Assembly: GCF_964656455.1 (NCBI RefSeq)
Contig: NC_135722.1
Coordinates: forward strand, 90,453,313 to 90,517,312
DNA length: 64,000 bases
Reading direction: 5' to 3'
Source of the DNA: Halichoerus grypus
Taxonomy: Eukaryota > Chordata > Mammalia > Carnivora > Phocidae
In this document: piece after piece, positions 57,070 to 64,000 of the stretch
Layout: the number at the start of each line of letters is the position of its first letter
Numbering within the stretch: position 1 is the first letter of the stretch
Position numbers and translations under genes: made by a program
Notes under the pieces: model-generated
Database searches by the model: none
Told to the model about the DNA's origin: nothing
What the model saw: only the letters and a program-made list of their open reading frames with translations

Positions 57070-57955
57070 GAATGCAGGTGGGGGTCTGAGGAGAATGGGA
57101 AGGGGTCTGTGAATGGGCTCTTCTACAGGTTTTCCCATGCCCCCTCCCAGCCTGGGACCAAGTCAGGGAAGGTTGCTAATCTCACCCCCCCCCCCACCGC
57201 TTGTCACCAGGGAACAGTGCAATCTGAAAGGTGGAGGAGACAGAAGGTCCCCCAAATCCAAAATATCTGCCTAGGGATCTATCTGCGGCAGTATCCCAAA
57301 GTCTACCCCTGGAGAGCCATTCCCTTCGATCCTGGGAGAAAATGATAAAGCTGCTATCAGTTACTGACACTTTAGAGTGAATGAGTTCACTCAAGCCTTG
57401 CAGCCCGGAAATGTGCCTGTAAGCCCACAGCCAGTTTGCATCTCCAACCTGGAGAAAAATGGAGAAAACCCCTTTCCTTCTTCCGTTGCCTTCCCTTTAT
57501 TAACAGTCCCTCTGCAAGGACGCCAGAGGCAGTGAGCAACAATTTTCTAAGAGCATAATGGCTCATCAGAGAGAAAGGAGTGGATTGGAAGGGGAAGGGA
57601 AATGGCTCCTAATTTCAGTTGTTCTCAATCCCTGCTGCCCTACCCTAAGCCTCCGCATTCAGGTGTCTAGCTCCCAGGTGCTCTCTCCCTCCTTGCTCCC
57701 CCTCCTTTTCTGGCATAAACATGAAGATAAAGGCTGCATCCAAAGCTGCTGCTAGGAGAGTTGCCCAAGGCAGGAGCCACGAACTTCTTTAGTCTGTTAG
57801 CTCTGCTCCAACAGGCCAGAGTTCCAGGTCCCCTTTCATGGTATCTTCTCCCTGCAGAGCCCTGGTCCAGGGTCTCTCAAACTCCCAGACACTTGATAAG
57901 GCTGGGATAGCGATGCAGAGGACTCCGTTCAGAACCATCCACACTGACACCCCTT
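57070..57955. other. single-copy DNA, nothing recognised
   Basis: No gene or repeat recognised; a C-run is at 57185-57195. Confidence 0.4.
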
Positions 57956-57960
57956 ATAAG

Positions 57961-58364
57961 TTTTTTTTTTTTATTTTGTTAGTTATTAAACAGTGTAATA
58001 TTAGTTTCAGGAGTAGAATTCAGTGAGTCATCACTTACATACAACACCCAGTGCTCATCACAAGAGCCCTCTTTAACCCATCACCCATCTAAGCCCATCC
58101 CCCACCCACCTCCCTCCATCATCCCTCAGTTTGTTCTCTATAGTTAAGAGTCACTTATGGCTTGTTTCTCTCTCTCTTTTTTTCATTTTCCCCCTTCCCA
58201 TATGTTCATCTGTTTTCTTTCTTAAATTCCACATATGAGTGAGATCATACGGTATTTGTCTTTCCCTGTCTGACTTATTTCACTTAGCATAATACACTCT
58301 AGTTCCATCGATGTCATTGCAAATGGCAAGACTTCATTCTTTTTGATGGCTGAGTAATATTCCT

Positions 58365-58410
<46 letters not shown>

Positions 58411-58672
58411 CACATCTTCTTTATCCATTCATCAGTTGATGGACATTTGGGCTCTTTCCATAGTTTGGCTAGTGTTGATAATGCTGCTGTAAACATCGGG
58501 GTGGATGTACCCTTTCAAATCTGTATTTTTGTATCCTTTGGGTAAACACCTAGTAATGCAAATGCTGGGTCATAGGGTGGTTCTATTTTTAACTTTTTGA
58601 GGAACCTCCAAACTGTTCTCCAGAGTGGCTGCACCAGTTTGCGTTCCCACCAACAATGCAAGAGGGTTCCCG
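57961..58672 (-). mobile_element. 5'-truncated carnivore L1 with ORF2 C-terminus
   Basis: The left poly-T is the A-tail; the 3'UTR follows, then on the minus strand the last part of L1 ORF2. Its 58428-58222 frame contains EYYSAIKKNE and ends with the ...YRMISLICGI motif of the L1 ORF2 C-terminal segment. Upstream (rightward) the frame is broken. The reverse transcriptase and endonuclease domains are absent, so the copy is dead. A (GT)n tract inside it expands a His-Thr stretch just before EYYSAIKKNE. Flanking duplication is at best a few bases (ataag). Confidence 0.9.
58365..58409. repeat. (GT)n microsatellite inside L1 ORF2
   Basis: About 20 GT dinucleotides with one early GC interruption, coding (HT)n on the minus strand. 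Confidence 0.95.
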
Positions 58673-59044
58673 ATAAGTACTTTTAACTAACCAGAAGAAA
58701 ACACTTGGTTACATAATGCAAAAGCAAGATTAATGATTCATGAGATTTTCTTTTTAAATATATGTACGTGTTTATTTTGTTAACAAGCACAATGAAATGC
58801 TTACCAAGTGCCAAGCTTGTCTGATCTTTACCAGTCTTCTAAATTTATGCCACTTATGAATAAATACCTATATGCTATATACAGCAAGCATCATCCTTAT
58901 TACGAATCTGTGAAAGACTGTAACACAAACCAATAATTCATGTGTGCTTCATCTTTCACTGCCTGTGTAACATGATAGCTGCTCACAGCTAAAGCAATTA
59001 GAGACAACTTTGGTCTGCAGGAGAGGAATTCACCGTGATTCTTA

Positions 59045-59235
59045 CCACGATGATGATGATAAAAATAATACTAGTTCATCTTTATTCTTGATTATGTCCT
59101 TGTTTCTGGACCAAGTTCTTTATATGCATTACTTCCCTTAACCCTCACAAAGTCTTAGCAAATGGTACTATTCCTGTTGTTCATTTTGTTGAGAAAACAG
59201 ATGCATGAAGCATGTTAGGTGCAAGTTCGCTTTCA
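59045..59235 (-). repeat. MIR-like, reverse orientation
   Basis: 'aataatactagttcatctttattc', 'ttctttatatgcattacttcccttaaccctcacaaagtc' and 'tgttgagaaaacagatgcatgaag'. Confidence 0.6.
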
Positions 59236-59334
59236 TACCATTCTCTGTTGCTGCTCTAAGGAATATTCACAACTGATACGGAACGGTGGTTGTCTCAACC
59301 CAGCTAACGAAAAGTAAGACCAGTCATTACGGGG

Positions 59335-59485
59335 CCTGCCTGTTCTGTGTCAGCCACTAGACAAGGTATGTTACACGTCTTCAATCCTCAAAACCACCTG
59401 GCAACCTCTTACATTGATACCTGTTTTGCTGATGAGAAGACTCCCCCAAGGTCATACTGCTTATGGACAATGACAGAACAGAAGA
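59335..59485 (-). repeat. MIR, reverse orientation
   Basis: 'ctgttctgtgtcagccactagacaaggtatgttacacg', 'ctgttttgctgatgagaagactcccccaaggtcatac'. Confidence 0.6.
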
Positions 59486-59489
59486 CCTC

Positions 59490-60370
59490 CAGCCCCTCCA
59501 GAGACTGGCCCAATTAGAACTGCCCTAGGTGCTAGGTGTCCGGAAAGGGACTTAAATCCAAATCCTTCAAGCAGCAGGTAAGATATTATGTCAAAATCTT
59601 TGTGTTCCAACCCATGCTAGAGCTACAAAGTTGCCGGAATTTGCCTCACAACGCCAGCCTCTTAGAGACCTTGGCGTACTGTAGCTCCTTTTTCCTCTTT
59701 GAGAGGAAGGACGGAAATTCTCCTGTAGGGACAAAGTGATTGGCCCAGGTTCACACAGCAGACAGGAGGATAAGGAGGAATCTGGGAATAAATTATACCG
59801 AACAGGTTCCCCAGTCTTTAGTTCAGTGCTTTTTCTACGAGACCATCCAGTCTCAAATAATTCATTCGTTAGCTGCTTCCCTCTGCAAATATCCCCAACT
59901 GGTCATTCTCTTTCACATCTCAGACAGGGGCTCCTTTGCCGCATGTAACGGAATGACATGGAAGGGGGCATCCATATCTGCTCAGCGCCTGCCTGTCTTT
60001 CTCTTTCCTGTAAAATGATCTCCACATTCTTTGCTAGTGCAAAGAAGATGTGTAAAGTCATTTTCTTCTGTCCTGGTGTGTGGGTAAATTAATCTAGCAT
60101 CACAAACCCAGTCACAGAGTTAGGTGATCTGTGTGTAATGGGTTTAGGCAGTGAGTCTCCGGGGCTTAGGTTGTTCAGCATAAAAAAGGCCATAGAAATC
60201 TCCCTCTCCGTGAAATCCTCTTGCACATAATTCAGGAAATGTACAAGACAGTGAGAATACAGTCAAGCTACTGGAATTTCTTTTTGAAGAAAAAAAGAGA
60301 AAAAAATATCCTGCAGGGGCAAACTGTTGATTACCAACACTGGTCATGGTAGGGGTGCTAGCTACCTTGC
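59490..60370. other. single-copy DNA, nothing recognised
   Basis: A MIR-like phrase 'tgattggcccaggttcacacagcagacagg' is at about 59738-59766; otherwise no repeat or gene. Confidence 0.4.
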
Positions 60371-60379
60371 AGTCATCAG

Positions 60380-60990
60380 ATGTAAAACCCCGAAGGTGTG
60401 GGGGAGGGTTGGGCCATTTTATAACATGTCAATATTAAATTACATCATAAATAATCAGAACTTCCTGCATATTTAACGGGAACTTTGTTGTATAAATTTG
60501 GAAATTATCCAAATAGAACAAGCGACTTCTGTTATTATTGAACCCCCTGGGTCCAACATATTGTGGGGGTTTAGTTGTTGTTTTGAACTTTGGAACCCTT
60601 AGCAGAGAGTAAAAAGAAAGGCCCTAAGCCAATTGACTTTCGACGGTCATTTTGCCTTCTCTTTGTCAGTTTTAAATGGATTAATGGATTTCTTATGCAA
60701 ATAAGATCAAATAAAATCCAAAGCCATGACCCAAAGCAAAACATGTGAAATCACTGTTTAGTTGGAAAACCTTCAACAGACTGAGCCAGCTTAATGATGA
60801 TCCACTTCGACCAATTTTGCTGTTGCCAAAAGGGACACTTCTTGACATTTGCCATGTCTATTAGATCATTTCTAGCCCAAGGATATTTTAGAGGCTTATA
60901 ACGTTAACGTGAGTTGGTATCAAACCCAGACAGTAAGATTTGAGTTTCTAACATGAGATATAATACAAAGATTAGTTATTATGATGACCC
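60380..60990. promoter_or_regulatory. candidate conserved AT-rich non-coding block
   Basis: Repeat-free stretch with an octamer ATGCAAAT at 60695-60702, GGATTA (OTX/PITX-like) at 60678-60683 and a related GGATTT at 60686-60691, plus many intact-looking words and no microsatellite decay. Conservation is inferred from texture only. Confidence 0.3.
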
Positions 60991-61241
60991 AAAGAACAAA
61001 GTCTCAAGGTCTTATTTACAATTCAAACCCTCCCTACGTGGCTCTGATTGTCTCACTAACTTCATCTCCCACTGCTCTTCTGCTCTAACCCGTGGGTCAT
61101 GCCCTAACTAGAGTCTTCTACCTGCAATCCTGCTTTCATAGGAAGGAAGGGAATGGACCCTGGTTGGGAATGGACCCCATTTCTCTACTTCTTTCTGAGT
61201 TTTCCCCAGTCTCTGAGCTGAGGTTAAGTTCTCTTTTCTTC

Positions 61242-61475
61242 CTTCCTTTAAAAAAAAAAATTCATTCATTCATTCATTCATTCATTCATTTAAGAGAGAG
61301 AGGGAGAGGGAGAGAGCATGAGTGCGCACAAGGGGAGGGGCAGAGGACAGAGGGAGAGGGAGAAGCAGACTCCCCTTGGAGCAGAGAACCCAACACGGGG
61401 CTCCATCCCAGGACCCTGAGATTATGACCTGAGCTGAAGGCAGATGCTTAACCGAGAGAGCAACCCAGGTGCCCC
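61242..61475 (-). mobile_element. Can-SINE with (ATTC)n tail
   Basis: Reverse orientation; the tail has evolved into an (ATTC)n microsatellite at 61261-61290. Target-site duplication gttctcttttcttc / gttctctttccttc at 61228-61241 and 61476-61489. Confidence 0.9.
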
Positions 61476-61559
61476 GTTCTCTTTCCTTCTTGAAGCCTTT
61501 CTTCCTCCATTTCAGGTGAAAGTTATTTTTTTGTTTTGTTTGTTTGTTTTTGTTTTTTG

Positions 61560-61650
61560 TAGTGACCCTTTACTGAGATCCTACTGTCCGTGCTAGGAAT
61601 TTGACACTTTATCTCATTTAAGCCTTGAAAGGCAGATACTATTTTCATAT
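61560..61650 (-). repeat. MIR fragment
   Basis: 'tttactgagatcctactgtccgtgctaggaatttgacac' and 'taagccttgaaaggcagatactatt'. Confidence 0.6.
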
Positions 61651-62238
61651 TAAATTTTTGTTTTGTTTTGTTTTTTATATGTAACTCATTTACATGTTCA
61701 AAAATCAAAATATTATAAAAAGCTATAAGTCAAAAAGCCTGAATTTTATCTCCATCCTGTCAATACTATTTACCCACTTTCTATCAGAAGTAATCATTTT
61801 TAAGTTATTCTTTGGAGCCTTCCAATGGTTCTAAAAGATCAACAATTACAAATACATTTTCTTAGCTTCTCTCTCCTAACTCTATATAATAGGGCATAAC
61901 ACTGTATGCGCCATTCTGCATTGACATCTCGCTCCCTGTCTTCCATTTCAGGACAGGTCCTAGAGTACTTTCTTTTAGCCCCCCAGTTTTACTGTGATAT
62001 AATTGACATATAACATTGTATAAGCTGAAGGTGCACAACATCTTGATTTGATAGATGGATATATTGTGAAAAGATCCCCACAATAAGTTAACATCTATCA
62101 CCTCACTTAGTTACAATTTTTCTTCTTATGGTGAGAACATTTAAGATCTACTCTCTTAGCAACTTTCAAATACACAACACAGTATTGTTCACTATAGTCA
62201 CCATGCTGTATGTTACCTCTGCAATACTTATTTATCTT

Positions 62239-62740
<502 letters not shown>

Positions 62741-63239
62741 CTTATTTATCTTATAACTAAAATTTGTGCCTTTTGACCACCTTCACCCAATTCCCCCTTC
62801 CCCCACCCCTGTCTCTGGTAACCACCAATCTGTCCTCCGTTTCTATTAGTTCTATTACCTAGATCCCACACACAACCAAGAGATCATCCTGCATTTGTCT
62901 TTCTGTGTCTGGTTTATTTCACTTAGCATGAAGTTCCATCCATGTTGCTGCAAATGGTAGAATCTTTTCCATAGAAACTCTCTAGAGTGTCTTTTTTACT
63001 TTTTTTGGCTGCATGCTATTCCATTGTGTGGGGCTATAGTTCCTCATGATGGACACTCAGGTTGTTTTTAATCTGTTATAAACAATGTTTCAGTGAATGG
63101 GCCTTTGCATGCAGCATTTTATGTAAGTGCAAGAGTATCTGTAGGATAAATTTTAAGACTGGAACTACTGGATCAAAGGGTAAAAGCATGTGAAATTTTG
63201 ATAAATGTCATCAAATTTTCTTCCCTGGAGGTTGTACCA

Positions 63240-63400
63240 TTTTTTAATTCTTACCACCCCGGTATGAAAGTACAGCACAGGTATCACTACCTCCATTTTA
63301 TGTATGAGGAAACTGAGGTGCAGAAAAATACAAGATCATGTAGTTACTATTCAGGCAGGGACTCAAACCTGCGCTCTGCTGCATCCTACTCATCCCGTGT
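63240..63400 (-). repeat. MIR, reverse orientation
   Basis: 'tatcactacctccattttatgtatgaggaaactgaggtgcag' and 'gcagggactcaaacctgcgctctg'. Confidence 0.75.
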
Positions 63401-63419
63401 TTATCACGTAGTTATCTGT

Positions 63420-64000
63420 ATTGTTACTTATTTTATGTAGAGATAGGCCCATTCCTTCTAAAGCTTTGTGCACAGAAGTCCTGGTGTTCAGAGTTTCTCT
63501 AGGAAACAGAAATTGGGGCAATTAAGTCAGTGCCAGGTGAGAGTGAGGGAAAAGGGAAATGCAGTAGGAAAAGTTGGGAAACAAACACAGCTGGTCACTC
63601 AACAGGTGCTCCGGCTCAGCCACCAGGGATGTCTGCACAAGAGAGTTACTGAAAAATCATGCCACTGGGTGGAGGAAGGGAGAAGAAATTGGTTGAGCTC
63701 CTCTGTGTCCTTCTCACATTCATGGGGGAGACACACCCACACTTTTGGTTGGGTCACCTGGCCTTCTCAGCAGATGCTGGGGGAGTGAGATCCCAAGCTT
63801 TGCAGGGTCCAAGAACAGCGAGAAGAGCCCCAGATGGGTCACTGTGATAGCCAAGGGTCCTAGAGACAGGCGAGGCCAAGGGATCCTCAGGAAGTCCATA
63901 GATGTATTTCAATCTAGGCATTTTCTTTAACTTAGTACTTTATGCCGAAAAGGTGCTCAATGAAAGTTTTTTAATTGACACATTAATTTGTAGTGATATT
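63420..64000. other. single-copy DNA to window end
   Basis: No gene or repeat recognised; 'aggtgctcaatgaaagttttttaattg' near 63951-63977 resembles an L2/MIR 3' end. Confidence 0.4.

Overview
The window is mammalian nuclear DNA from a carnivore. It carries about thirty tRNA-Lys-derived Can-SINEs (a head with Pol III A and B boxes, a TC-rich body, and an AATAAA/A-tail). Their body reads like the arctoid form (bear, pinniped or mustelid side); it is not the dog SINEC_Cf form with its GGCGCAGCGG head, nor the cat form. That assignment rests on recalled consensus sequences, so the species is open. Older layers (MIR, L2, L3/CR1, L1M, MaLR LTRs, MER5-type hAT) are those shared by placental mammals.

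The only convincing protein-coding sequence is an intact RPS24 retrocopy on the minus strand at 62.3-62.7 kb, inserted into an old L1. Otherwise the window looks intergenic or intronic. No multi-exon gene could be assembled, and most open frames are short chance frames or run through repeats.

Layout. 1-5 kb is mostly single-copy, with one SINE inside a MIR. 5-10 kb holds a MaLR LTR, an unrecognised inverted repeat pair (6.2/7.3 kb), a retroposed tRNA-Cys half and a possible promoter/first exon near 8.4-8.8 kb. 11.4-11.6 kb is an interstitial telomere-like CCTAA/CCCTAA array. 13.4-14.3 kb is L2 plus MIR. 14.8-17.0 kb contains a mosaic of short duplicated segments and a small CpG island. 17-24 kb is GC-rich and mostly unique. 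24-41.7 kb is SINE-dense, including a two-unit SINE and a long LINE fragment broken by three SINEs. 42-57 kb is mixed AT-rich unique DNA with a homeodomain/POU-motif cluster at 52.6 kb. 57.9-58.7 kb is a 5'-truncated carnivore L1. 60.4-61 kb is an AT-rich single-copy block. 61.7-63.2 kb is the L1M hosting the RPS24 retrocopy.

There is no operon-like cooperation between genes here. What the sequence records is retroposition history (target-site duplications, nesting order), local template-switch-like rearrangement, and a few candidate regulatory islands. Repeat family names come from recognition by eye, and edges of old repeats are approximate.
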